Assembly: GCF_900142175.1 (NCBI RefSeq)
Contig: NZ_FQZX01000001.1
Location: 2,170,001 to 2,234,000, forward strand
Origin: Maribacter aquivivus
GTDB lineage: Bacteria > Bacteroidota > Bacteroidia > Flavobacteriales > Flavobacteriaceae
Direction of reading: 5' to 3'
Length of the DNA: 64,000 bases
Shown: positions 1 through 7,393 of the stretch, piece after piece
Numbering within the stretch: the first letter of the stretch is position 1
Layout: the number at the start of each line of letters is the position of its first letter
The notes under the pieces: generated by a model
Seen by the model: the letters and a program-made list of their open reading frames with translations, nothing else
The model's database searches: none
What the model was told of the DNA's origin: nothing
Made by a program: the position numbers and the translations under genes

Positions 1-2
1 GA

Positions 3-68
3 GAACTGCAATTAGGTGCTGCATCAATGGCTAGTTTAATATACTTAGTAGATAAATACGGATTTTAA
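3..68 (+). CDS. C-terminal end of an unidentified protein (partial)
   Basis: The window opens inside a reading frame that ends with TAA at 66-68. Only 21 residues are visible, finishing in LVDKYGF. The piece is too short to assign a family. It ends about 80 nt before the promoter of the peptidyl-prolyl isomerase gene, so the two genes are probably transcribed separately. Confidence 0.5.
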   Translation, partial: ELQLGAASMASLIYLVDKYGF

Positions 69-150
69 TCTCTGTCACATCTTTAACAATAGTAAAGCAA
101 TCAATTTTTGGTTTTGAAGGTAACGAAATGTTCAAATCGTTAAATTTCTT

Positions 151-158
151 TACCTTTG
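151..158 (+). promoter_or_regulatory. Bacteroidota -7 promoter element TACCTTTG
   Basis: TACCTTTG matches the Bacteroidota housekeeping -7 consensus TAnnTTTG. It lies 21 nt before the ATG at 180, giving a short leader. It also shows that the in-frame TTG at 156 lies inside the promoter and is not the start codon. Confidence 0.6.
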
Positions 159-179
159 TCAGATATAAAAAAAACAAAA

Positions 180-1112
180 ATGGAAGACGGAATTTACGCC
201 AAGTTCAATACAAATAAAGGCGAAATACTAGTAAAATTAACTCATGATAAAACTCCTGGTACAGTAGGTAACTTTGTTGCCTTAGCGGAGGGTGATAAAG
301 AAAATAGCGCTAAAGGTAAAGGTGAGCCATATTACAATGGTTTAAAGTTTCATAGAGTTATTCCAGATTTTATGATTCAAGGTGGTTGTCCTCAAGGTAG
401 AGGTACTGGTGACGCCGGTTATAAATTTGATGATGAATTTCATCCAGAATTAAAACATGACGCGCCTGGTGTTCTTTCAATGGCTAATTCTGGCCCTGGT
501 ACCAATGGTAGTCAGTTTTTTATTACTCACGTACCAACGCCTTGGTTAGATAATAAGCATACTATTTTTGGTAAAGTTGAGTCTGGTCAAGATGTTGTAG
601 ATGCTATTGCACAAGATGATGTTATAGAGTCTTTAGAAATTGTAAGAGTTGGTGATGAAGCTAAGAAATGGGATGCATTAAAAGCTTACGAAGATTTCAA
701 TGCTTCTGGTGAAGCAAGATTAGCTGATGAAAAAGCGAAGCAAGATGCTGAGCTTGATAAAATAGCAGCAGGATTTGATGCTACGCCATCTGGTCTTCGT
801 TATAAAATGATTCAGAAAGGTGATGGAGCGAAAGCTGTAAAAGGTGAAAAAGTTTCTGTACACTATGAAGGTTCTCTTTTAGATGGTCAGGTTTTTGACT
901 CTTCTTACAAGCGTAATTCTCCTATAGATTTTCAATTAGGTATTGGTCAGGTTATACCAGGTTGGGATGAAGGTATTGCGTTACTTCAAGTAGGTGATAA
1001 GGCACGTTTTGTAATTCCTTCTGATCTAGCATATGGATCTGCAGGAGCAGGTGGAGTTATACCACCAAATGCTACACTAATCTTTGATGTAGAATTAATG
1101 AAGGTAGGTTAA
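180..1112 (+). CDS. Cyclophilin-FKBP fusion peptidyl-prolyl cis-trans isomerase
   Basis: This protein of about 310 aa joins two unrelated prolyl isomerase folds. Residues about 5-165 are a cyclophilin domain ([28 protein letters not shown]). After a charged helical linker, residues about 215-310 are an FKBP domain ([30 protein letters not shown]). Both should catalyse proline cis-trans isomerisation during folding. No signal peptide is visible, so a cytoplasmic location is inferred. I prefer ATG 180 over the in-frame TTG at 156, because that TTG sits inside a promoter element. The gene is monocistronic and is followed by a terminator. The cyclophilin-then-FKBP order is unusual among bacteria overall but is known in flavobacteria. 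Confidence 0.93.
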   Translation: MEDGIYAKFNTNKGEILVKLTHDKTPGTVGNFVALAEGDKENSAKGKGEPYYNGLKFHRVIPDFMIQGGCPQGRGTGDAGYKFDDEFHPELKHDAPGVLSMANSGPGTNGSQFFITHVPTPWLDNKHTIFGKVESGQDVVDAIAQDDVIESLEIVRVGDEAKKWDALKAYEDFNASGEARLADEKAKQDAELDKIAAGFDATPSGLRYKMIQKGDGAKAVKGEKVSVHYEGSLLDGQVFDSSYKRNSPIDFQLGIGQVIPGWDEGIALLQVGDKARFVIPSDLAYGSAGAGGVIPPNATLIFDVELMKVG

Positions 1113-1139
1113 GCAACCTACATACTTTAAAATAATAAT

Positions 1140-1176
1140 GAAACACCTATGTCATTTGATATGGGTGTTTTTTTTG
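1140..1176 (+). terminator. Intrinsic terminator after the isomerase gene
   Basis: AACACCTAT pairs imperfectly with ATGGGTGTT across a short loop and is followed by eight T residues. It lies 28 nt after the isomerase stop codon. Confidence 0.7.
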
Positions 1177-1180
1177 ATGA

Positions 1181-1267
1181 TTACTTTTTACGAGTAATGA
1201 AACTGCCTAAAAGTAAAATGATATTTACTATCATTAAAACTAAAAATACGGTCAAAAATGTGGTCAT
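1181..1267 (-). CDS. Candidate 28-aa single-span membrane peptide
   Basis: On the minus strand an ATG at 1265-1267 opens a 28-codon frame ending in TAA at 1181-1183. The peptide begins MTTFLTVFLVLMIVN, continues as an uninterrupted hydrophobic stretch of about 20 residues, and ends SFITRKK. That is the layout of a small bitopic membrane protein with a positive cytoplasmic end. It fills the otherwise empty stretch between the two terminators at 1140-1176 and 1374-1405. I see no convincing TAnnTTTG promoter and do not recognise a family. It could be chance in AT-rich DNA. Confidence 0.35.
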   Translation of the reverse strand: MTTFLTVFLVLMIVNIILLLGSFITRKK

Positions 1268-1373
1268 AAATACATGGTATAAGGTCGGGGAACCGTGCTT
1301 GTTTAATCAATAGATATGTATTTTATAAAAGGTTGCGTTTAAGTTGAACATTTATTTAAAAAATATAAGGCAC

Positions 1374-1405
1374 AAAAAAAACCCGAACCAGTTGGTTCGG
1401 GTTTT
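1374..1405 (-). terminator. Intrinsic terminator of cspA
   Basis: A perfect 12-bp stem (AAAACCCGAACC and GGTTCGGGTTTT, loop AGTT at 1390-1393) is followed on the minus strand by a U-run, which corresponds to the A-run at 1374-1381. It lies just downstream of the cold-shock gene. Confidence 0.85.
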
Positions 1406-1431
1406 ATACTATAAAAAAGTTAAGTCGTTAC

Positions 1432-1626
1432 CTAGTCAAGTACCTTCACATTAACGGCGTTTAATCCTTTTTTACCTTGTTGTAGTTCAAATTCTACAAC
1501 ATCACCTTCACGAACTTCATCGATTAAGCCAGAAATGTGTACAAAATGATCTTCGTTTGAACCATCTTCAGTGATAAATCCGTAACCTTTAGAATCATTG
1601 AAGAATTTTACTGTTCCTTTACTCAT
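1432..1626 (-). CDS. cspA: Cold-shock domain protein (CspA family)
   Basis: This 64-aa single cold-shock domain is an OB-fold that binds single-stranded RNA/DNA and acts as an RNA chaperone. RNP1 is KGYGFI (residues 13-18) and RNP2 is HFVHIS (about 27-32). The length is normal for bacterial Csp proteins. A promoter-like TATCTTCG is present on the minus strand at 1656-1663, which gives a short leader, so no long thermosensor leader like that of E. coli cspA is apparent. The gene is monocistronic with its own terminator. The symbol is given by family; the paralogue cannot be resolved. Confidence 0.93.
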   Translation of the reverse strand: MSKGTVKFFNDSKGYGFITEDGSNEDHFVHISGLIDEVREGDVVEFELQQGKKGLNAVNVKVLD

Positions 1627-1755
1627 AATAGAAAAATTAAATATTAATTAAAGTACGAAGATAGTTTTTTTTTATTTAAATACTAAAATTCTTGTACGTT
1701 ATCTTAAGGTTAACAATTTTAATCTAATGTATTGAGTATGAACTTGTTTTTGGAC

Positions 1756-2394
1756 CTATGCGGTAGGGTCTGGTGTCATTCTCAAATATGGTTTAACCTC
1801 TGTAACGCCCTTTGAAAAAATATTTTTTGCGTCTGCGGTAGATATAGCCGGACTCACTACTACATCTTTGCCATGTTCCCAATTTGCTGGTGTTGCAACC
1901 TTATGATTTGCGGTAAGTTGTAAGGAATCTATTACTCTTAGTAGCTCATAGAAATTTCTTCCTGTAGATGCTGGGTAAGTTAATGTTAGTTTCACAGATT
2001 TATCTGGTGCAATAATAAATACTGAACGAACCGTTAGATTATTATCTGCATTTGGGTGTATCATATCATATAAGTGAGATACCTTCTTGTCCTCATCAGC
2101 AATAATTGGGAAATTTACTACTGTATCTTGTACTTCATTAATATCCTTGATCCATTCTGCATGCGAAGCTGCACCATCAACACTTAATGCGATCATCTTT
2201 ACATTTCTCTTGTCGAACTCATCTTTGAATTTGGCTGCTGTTCCTAATTCAGTAGTACAAACAGGAGTGAAATCTGCAGGATGAGAAAATAATATACCCC
2301 AACTGTCACCTAGGTAATCGTACAAATTAATTGTGCCCATTGAGCTATCTGCTGTAAAATCTGGTGCTTTATCACCTAAACGTATTGTTGCCAT
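1756..2394 (-). CDS. Peroxiredoxin, Prx6-type
   Basis: This 212-aa thiol peroxidase should reduce hydrogen peroxide and organic hydroperoxides. The active site is SHPADFTPVCTTE with the peroxidatic cysteine at about residue 46, and the Prx6-type SVFIIAP stretch is present further on. The length of 212 aa and the long C-terminal arm fit the Prx6 subfamily rather than the shorter AhpC or BCP types. There is no signal peptide, so it is cytoplasmic. It stands alone between convergent and divergent neighbours. The physiological reductant cannot be read from the sequence. Confidence 0.92.
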   Translation of the reverse strand: MATIRLGDKAPDFTADSSMGTINLYDYLGDSWGILFSHPADFTPVCTTELGTAAKFKDEFDKRNVKMIALSVDGAASHAEWIKDINEVQDTVVNFPIIADEDKKVSHLYDMIHPNADNNLTVRSVFIIAPDKSVKLTLTYPASTGRNFYELLRVIDSLQLTANHKVATPANWEHGKDVVVSPAISTADAKNIFSKGVTEVKPYLRMTPDPTA

Positions 2395-2504
2395 AATTAT
2401 ATGATTTTGTATGTTTCTTTTAATATCCTATAAAATTAGTAGATTATAAAATGTTGTGCATGGGTTTTAGGTTAAAAGTCTATTAAAATTTTTACTTTTA
2501 AACT

Positions 2505-3041
2505 ATGGAAGAATTGGAAAAATTAAAATACCCGATCGGTCTTTTTGAATGTCCAGAGAATATTTCGAAAGATGATATTACAAATTGGATAACCGTCTTG
2601 GAAACATTACCTAAACGTTTGTCAAATCTTGTAAAGAGTTTTTCTGAAGAGCAGCTAAATACACCTTACCGAGAAGGCGGATGGACCGTTAGGCAAGTAA
2701 TACACCATATGGCAGATAGTCATCACCATAGTTATACTCGTTTTAAATGGGCATTGACAGAGAATAGACCGCTCATAAAAGTTTATGAAGAAAAATTGTG
2801 GAGCGAACTTATAGATGCCAAAACAGCGCCAATTTCTTTATCACTTTCTTATTTAACGGCATTACATGCTAAACTGGTCTATTTATTAAATCGTCTTGAA
2901 TCTGCAGATTTTGAGAAAAGTTATATTCACCCAGAAGGTAGTGTCAATGTTTCTGTAGCAGAGAATATTGGTAAATATGCATGGCATAGTAATCACCACT
3001 TTGCGCACATAGAAAATTTGGCTCTAAGAAAAGGTTGGTAA
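2505..3041 (+). CDS. YfiT/DinB-family putative metal-dependent hydrolase or thiol transferase
   Basis: This 178-aa protein has a DinB-like four-helix bundle. The N-terminal part (YPIGLFECP) is typical of the YfiT group. The probable metal ligands are the histidine of VIHHMADSH and the two in the WHSNHHFAH motif near the C-terminus. Characterised relatives are metal-dependent, and some are S-transferases for low-molecular-weight thiols such as bacillithiol. The actual substrate here is not known. It is convergent with the GNAT gene, with 5 nt between their ends. Confidence 0.83.
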   Translation: MEELEKLKYPIGLFECPENISKDDITNWITVLETLPKRLSNLVKSFSEEQLNTPYREGGWTVRQVIHHMADSHHHSYTRFKWALTENRPLIKVYEEKLWSELIDAKTAPISLSLSYLTALHAKLVYLLNRLESADFEKSYIHPEGSVNVSVAENIGKYAWHSNHHFAHIENLALRKGW

Positions 3042-3046
3042 AACAT

Positions 3047-3574
3047 TTAGATATCTTTTCTTAATAAGTACATTGGTTTTTCTTCTTCAATAACATTGTT
3101 GAACGGTACTTGCGTGTTCGCAACAATTGTAAAAGAATGTGATAAGTAAAAGGGTAGTGCTAGACCTTTTTGCATAGACTCTAGAAAAATGGCCTTTTTA
3201 GAATGGTCTGTAGCAATTTGTTCAACAAATTTTAGACTTTTAGAGCCTATTCCTTTGCCTGAAAATTCGTTTAGAATATAGATTTTATCAAGATATAGAG
3301 CATCAGCTTTATTATAATCTTGTAGTTGTTTGTGTAGCGTAAATTTTAGTATACCTACGTGCTCGGAATTTAACTTTATAAGATATAAAACGGTGTCTTC
3401 GTCTTTTTCTTCATTTAGTAGAACTTCTTTGGTAAAACTATTTTTAATATAGGTAGTAGTGTCGCCTTTAGGCCAAAGATGTTTGTAATGTTGATCATAG
3501 GCTTTTGTGCCTATTTCAATATACGTGCTGTAAAGTTCTGGCTTCAGTGGTACAAACTGAATGTTATTCTCCAT
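3047..3574 (-). CDS. GNAT-family N-acetyltransferase
   Basis: This 175-aa protein has a GNAT fold that should transfer an acetyl group from acetyl-CoA to an amine. The acetyl-CoA binding motif A is IYILNEFSGKGIGSKSL (residues about 95-112), with the Q/RxxGxG/A-type phosphate loop seen as SGKGIG. The acceptor cannot be predicted. It is co-oriented with, and 25 nt downstream of, the thioredoxin-fold gene, so the two may share a transcript. Confidence 0.85.
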   Translation of the reverse strand: MENNIQFVPLKPELYSTYIEIGTKAYDQHYKHLWPKGDTTTYIKNSFTKEVLLNEEKDEDTVLYLIKLNSEHVGILKFTLHKQLQDYNKADALYLDKIYILNEFSGKGIGSKSLKFVEQIATDHSKKAIFLESMQKGLALPFYLSHSFTIVANTQVPFNNVIEEEKPMYLLRKDI

Positions 3575-3599
3575 AATCTAAAATAAAAAGCTACTATAA

Positions 3600-4163
3600 T
3601 TAAGCATTAGATTTCCATTTAATATTGCAGCCTATACTAGGTTTTTGAACAGGATTAATTTCTTCACCTTTTAAAAGGTTTTCAATCGCACTTCTAAGAT
3701 CTTTGCCTGTTAACGACAATCCGTTCCCTGGTCTAGAATCGTCTAACTGACCTCTGTATACTAATTTTAACCCTTCATCAAAAAGATAAAAATCAGGTGT
3801 ACAAGCGGCATCATATTTTTTGGCTACGGATTGGTCTTCATCATATAAATAAGGGAAAGTATAATTTTCGGCTTTTGCTTTTATTCTCATGAACTGAGGG
3901 TCGTCTTCTGGGTATTTCTCCACATCGTTACTAGATATGGCGATGAAGTGAATACCCTGCTTCTGATATTCTAAAGCCATTTTGGTAATCTCAGGATTTA
4001 CATGAACAACAAATGGACAATGGTTGCAAATGAACATAATCACCGTTCCTTTACTACCATTTAAAGAGTGAAGGTTCATGGTTTTTTTGCTAACCGAATC
4101 TAACAGACTAAATTCTGGAGCAACGGTACCTAATGCCAACATTTTGCTTTCTGTTCTTGCCAT
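3600..4163 (-). CDS. Thioredoxin-fold AhpC/TSA-like protein with CxxC motif
   Basis: This 187-aa cytoplasmic protein has a peroxiredoxin/TlpA-like thioredoxin fold. The redox motif is FICNHCPFV at about residues 44-52 (CxxC as CNHC). The middle (HFIAISSNDVEKYP) and the CTPDFYLFD segment match the family usually called thioredoxin family protein or redoxin. Its partner is unknown. It begins about 90 nt from the divergent 100-aa protein gene and is followed by the GNAT gene. Confidence 0.85.
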   Translation of the reverse strand: MARTESKMLALGTVAPEFSLLDSVSKKTMNLHSLNGSKGTVIMFICNHCPFVVHVNPEITKMALEYQKQGIHFIAISSNDVEKYPEDDPQFMRIKAKAENYTFPYLYDEDQSVAKKYDAACTPDFYLFDEGLKLVYRGQLDDSRPGNGLSLTGKDLRSAIENLLKGEEINPVQKPSIGCNIKWKSNA

Positions 4164-4252
4164 ATCAATTAATAATTTATGGTACTAAGTTAAGGATTAT
4201 ATTAAGCTTGTCTTTTCTTTATAGCATTCATAAACCTATAAAAATTACTATT

Positions 4253-4555
4253 ATGGAAAATTCATATATTTCTTTATCTATCGCAATTAAAGCATTACAA
4301 GAAGAAGGTTACACAGAAGATTTTAATTTATGTGACGCTGGTGTAGAAAATAAAAGCAAGAAAAATATTCATAATGCTACCGAATTAGACGTTGTAAAAT
4401 TTTATCGTTTTGAGGGTATGAGCAACCCAGATGATAATACTATCTTATATGTCATTGAAACGAGCACTGGTGAAAAGGGCTTATTAGTAGATGCGTACGG
4501 CATGTATGCTGGTAATATATCTAAAGATTTAATAGAAAAGCTTAAATTGAGCTAA
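4253..4555 (+). CDS. Conserved 100-aa flavobacterial protein of unknown function
   Basis: The start is taken as the ATG at 4253; an upstream in-frame start would add 40 hydrophobic residues read from a promoter region. The product begins MENSYISLSIAIKALQEEGY and is small and acidic, with no signal peptide. Relatives in databases often carry the label phosphoribosylpyrophosphate synthetase. I see no PRPP synthetase motifs, and the protein is far too short for that enzyme, so I leave the function open. Its TAA overlaps the next ATG (TAATG), making it the first gene of a tight operon with the tRNA-binding protein. Confidence 0.8.
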   Translation: MENSYISLSIAIKALQEEGYTEDFNLCDAGVENKSKKNIHNATELDVVKFYRFEGMSNPDDNTILYVIETSTGEKGLLVDAYGMYAGNISKDLIEKLKLS

Positions 4556-4893
4556 TGGAAGAACCAATTACGTGGCAAGATTTTAGTAAAATTGATATGA
4601 GAGTCGGCACTATAATAGCTGCTTTAGACTTCCCAGAGGCTCGAAATCCATCGTACAAGTTACATGTAGATTTTGGTGATGAAATAGGGATAAAAAAGAC
4701 ATCAGCTCAGATAACAGAAAAGTATAAGAAAGAGGATCTTATTGGGCTACAAGTCACTGCTGTTGTTAATTTTCCTAAAAAGCAAATTGCCAATTTTATG
4801 AGTGAATGTCTTATATTAGGTGCTGTAGACAATAGTTCAGTTGTGCTTCTTCAACCTCAAATGAAAGTGCCAAACGGATTAAAAATTTCTTAA
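4555..4893 (+). CDS. csaA: CsaA-like tRNA-binding OB-fold protein
   Basis: This 112-aa stand-alone tRNA-binding domain of the EMAP-II/Trbp111/CsaA type has an OB-fold. The start (WQDFSKIDMRVGTIIAA) and the C-terminal MSECLILGA and QPQMKVPNG segments are family signatures. Known members dimerise and bind tRNA; B. subtilis CsaA also behaves as an export chaperone. ATG 4555 overlaps the previous stop codon, so translation is probably coupled. The transporter gene follows after 4 nt. Confidence 0.9.
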   Translation: MEEPITWQDFSKIDMRVGTIIAALDFPEARNPSYKLHVDFGDEIGIKKTSAQITEKYKKEDLIGLQVTAVVNFPKKQIANFMSECLILGAVDNSSVVLLQPQMKVPNGLKIS

Positions 4894-4897
4894 TTTT

Positions 4898-5818
4898 TTG
4901 ACTGATAATATCTTAGATAATATTCATATTAATTTTGATTCAGGTTCATTATGGATAATGAACCTTGTTTTAAGTTTGGTAATGTTTGGCGTAGCCTTAG
5001 AAATATCAATATCAGATTTTAAGCCTTTATGGTTAAAACCGAAGGCATTATTAGTAGGTTTGTGTGGTCAATTTATACTATTGCCAGCGTTGACTTTTTT
5101 ATTGGTATTTGCAATAGAACCGTTGCCTAGCATTGCTTTGGGTATGTTTATGGTGGCTGCTTGCCCAGGTGGTAATATTTCTAATTTTATTTCTTATTTA
5201 TCTAAAGCGAATACAGCATTATCTGTTAGTCTTACCGCCATTGCTACTATGTTAGCGGTTATAATGACGCCATTAAATTTTCATTTTTATTCAATGTTAT
5301 ATGAGCCTAGCTCTAATCTTATTCAAGACATTTCTATATCACCAGTAGAAATGATAAAATTGGTTTTCCTATTATTAGGTCTTCCTTTAATGTTGGGTAT
5401 GTATGTCAATCATAGAAAACCAAAAATAGCTTTGAAAATGGCCAAGAAACTTAAAGTAGTATCATTAGTGTTCTTTATCTGCTTGGTTTTTATCGCATTA
5501 TATAATAATCGAGTCATCTTTATGGATTATATATTTTATGTCTTTTGGATAGTTTTAATTCATAATCTAGTTGCATTTTCTACAGGATATAGTCTTGGGC
5601 GAATTTTTAGATTACCAGAAGATAGTCTTCGATCAATAACTATAGAAACAGGAATACAGAATTCTGGATTAGGATTGCTATTGATTTTTACTTTTTTCGA
5701 TGGATTAGGAGGTATGGCACTTATTGCTGCTTTTTGGGGTGTTTGGCATATTATGTCTGGTTTAATTTTGGCTGCTTTTTGGAATAGAAAATCAGTTGCT
5801 AAAGAAACGATAGCGTGA
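4898..5818 (+). CDS. Bile acid:sodium symporter (BASS) family transporter
   Basis: This protein of about 306 aa has eight to ten hydrophobic segments. The conserved BASS features are CPGGNISNFISYLSKAN (TM4 region) and the later ETGIQNSGLGLLL motif, which together form the sodium and substrate sites. It should import a carboxylated organic anion with sodium; the substrate is not predictable. The start is TTG 4898, 4 nt after the csaA-like stop. The first in-frame ATG (about 4951) would cut into a conserved N-terminal stretch. It overlaps the acyltransferase start by 4 nt. Confidence 0.87.
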   Translation: MTDNILDNIHINFDSGSLWIMNLVLSLVMFGVALEISISDFKPLWLKPKALLVGLCGQFILLPALTFLLVFAIEPLPSIALGMFMVAACPGGNISNFISYLSKANTALSVSLTAIATMLAVIMTPLNFHFYSMLYEPSSNLIQDISISPVEMIKLVFLLLGLPLMLGMYVNHRKPKIALKMAKKLKVVSLVFFICLVFIALYNNRVIFMDYIFYVFWIVLIHNLVAFSTGYSLGRIFRLPEDSLRSITIETGIQNSGLGLLLIFTFFDGLGGMALIAAFWGVWHIMSGLILAAFWNRKSVAKETIA

Positions 5819-6867
5819 GTGCAATCTTATATTCATTAGTGAAATCTGTGGTGAAAACAGGACTCTACGGCTACCATAAGAAAATTATTATTTCTGGGCT
5901 GGAGCATATTCCTAAAGATAAGCCTGTAATGTTTCTGCCCAATCATCAAAGTGCATTGATTGATGTATTGTTAATTGCAACGGACTGTAATCGAAAACCC
6001 TACTTTTTAACTAGGTCAGATGTTTTTAAAGGCAAATTGCTAAAACGTATGTTCTCTTATTTTCAAATGCTACCAATTTATAGAATGCGAGATGGTAGAG
6101 ATACGCTTTCTAATAATGACGCCATTTTTAATTCATGTGCAGAAATTTTAAATAGGGAAGAAGCCTTGCTTTTGTTTCCCGAAGCAAATCATAGTCTTAA
6201 ACGTAGCGTTAGGCCATTGAGTAAGGGTTTTACAAGAATACTCTTTAGAACTTTTGAAATGTACCCAGAGTTAGATGTTCAGTTGATTCCTGTTGGGTTT
6301 AATTATAAGTATGCAGCTCATTTTCCAGATGAGGTGGCTCTATGTTATGGAAAGCCTATTTCGGCAAGAAGTTTATATGATCAGAGTGATTTGAATGCAT
6401 CTGTCATTACTATAAAAAATGTGGTTACTACTAGTCTAGAAAATCTAACTACTCATATTCCAAGTAACGAAGATTATAATGCAGTTTTAAATAAGTTGAA
6501 GGCAGAAAAGGTCAATTTTCTTAATCCTACCTCTGTTAACGAAAAGATAAAGATGTTAACTGGGCAAGGTTTAGATTGTTCAATTCAGACGGTTCCAGAA
6601 AAGCAGGGTTTTAATATGTTTAAATGGATATTCACATTTTTAAATCTCCCTCTTGTATTAATTTGGAAATTATGGTTGAAGTCAAAGGTGCCAGAAGATG
6701 AATTTATGGGTACGTTTAGGTTCGCATTTGCAATGATATCTTATCCTATTTATATGGCTTTATTGTTTGCGGTAATAGCAATACTCTTTGCTCCTTATAT
6801 CGCAGTAATAGGCATATGTATATTGACTTTGATAAATGTTGGGTTGGTGAAGTATGGTTTGCGATAA
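5815..6867 (+). CDS. 1-acylglycerol-3-phosphate acyltransferase (PlsC-like)
   Basis: This is a 350-aa membrane-associated acyltransferase of glycerophospholipid synthesis. Motif I is NHQSALID (HxxxxD) at about residues 43-50 and motif III is LFPEAN at about 120. Two or three hydrophobic segments lie near the C-terminus (about 265-345), so it is longer than minimal PlsC (about 240 aa). It starts with GTG at 5815, overlapping the transporter stop by 4 nt, which implies translational coupling. Substrate preference, or an alternative role as a lysophospholipid or ornithine-lipid acyltransferase, cannot be resolved. Confidence 0.86.
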   Translation: MSAILYSLVKSVVKTGLYGYHKKIIISGLEHIPKDKPVMFLPNHQSALIDVLLIATDCNRKPYFLTRSDVFKGKLLKRMFSYFQMLPIYRMRDGRDTLSNNDAIFNSCAEILNREEALLLFPEANHSLKRSVRPLSKGFTRILFRTFEMYPELDVQLIPVGFNYKYAAHFPDEVALCYGKPISARSLYDQSDLNASVITIKNVVTTSLENLTTHIPSNEDYNAVLNKLKAEKVNFLNPTSVNEKIKMLTGQGLDCSIQTVPEKQGFNMFKWIFTFLNLPLVLIWKLWLKSKVPEDEFMGTFRFAFAMISYPIYMALLFAVIAILFAPYIAVIGICILTLINVGLVKYGLR

Positions 6868-6890
6868 TTATTAAATATCCACAAAACAAA

Positions 6891-6920
6891 AACGACCCTT
6901 ATTGAAGGGCCGTTAATTTT
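6891..6920. terminator. Convergent terminator between acyltransferase and PUR gene
   Basis: AACGACCCTT and AAGGGCCGTT form a stem with one mismatch, with an A-rich flank on the left and a T-rich flank on the right. It could serve both the plus-strand acyltransferase operon and the minus-strand PUR gene. Confidence 0.65.
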
Positions 6921-6938
6921 TTAAAGAAATTTTTGAGA

Positions 6939-7328
6939 TTAGATGTCTTCAAAACTTACATCTGTAAAACTAGAAGTATTTGTAGTCGTATTTTCTACAG
7001 GTACTTCAGCTGCAACTTCAGCTTCTTCTTTTTTAAAGTCTTTTTGATGTCTTTCTGAAATTACTTCAGAACCTTTTTCGTTAATGATGAAATCCATCAT
7101 TTCTTCAACATTCTCTTTAAAGGCATCGAAGTCTTCTTTGTATAAATAAATTTTATGCTTCTTGTAATGGAATGATCCATCGTCATGTGTAAATTTCTTA
7201 CTTTCTGTAATCGTTAAATAATAGTCCCCAGCCTTTGTACTTCTTACATCGAAAAAGTACGTTCTTCTACCTGCGCGTAAAACTTTGGAGTGAATTTCTT
7301 CCTGATCTGATAAATCTCTTTCGCTCAT
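6939..7328 (-). CDS. PUR-domain DNA/RNA-binding protein (DUF3276)
   Basis: This 129-aa protein is mostly one PUR repeat (residues about 10-95: GRRTYFFDVRSTKAGDYYLT, then KIYLYKEDFDAF). It has an acidic, low-complexity tail ending FTDVSFEDI. PUR domains bind single-stranded nucleic acid; Borrelia BpuR is a characterised bacterial relative. Its role in Bacteroidota is unknown. It sits downstream of the divergent ABC exporter region and is monocistronic. Confidence 0.88.
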   Translation of the reverse strand: MSERDLSDQEEIHSKVLRAGRRTYFFDVRSTKAGDYYLTITESKKFTHDDGSFHYKKHKIYLYKEDFDAFKENVEEMMDFIINEKGSEVISERHQKDFKKEEAEVAAEVPVENTTTNTSSFTDVSFEDI

Positions 7329-7393
7329 TTCTAATGTTTAGTGTCGTTATGCTATCAAAAATGAAAAAAAAATCGTTATCCGACAACAATTTT

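Noticed and set aside
156-179. Extended N-terminus of the isomerase from the TTG at 156
   Set aside because: The TTG is part of the TACCTTTG promoter element and would be upstream of the transcript start.
4253-4555. Phosphoribosylpyrophosphate synthetase label for the 100-aa protein
   Set aside because: The enzyme is about 310 aa with a PRPP loop and flexible loop that are absent here.
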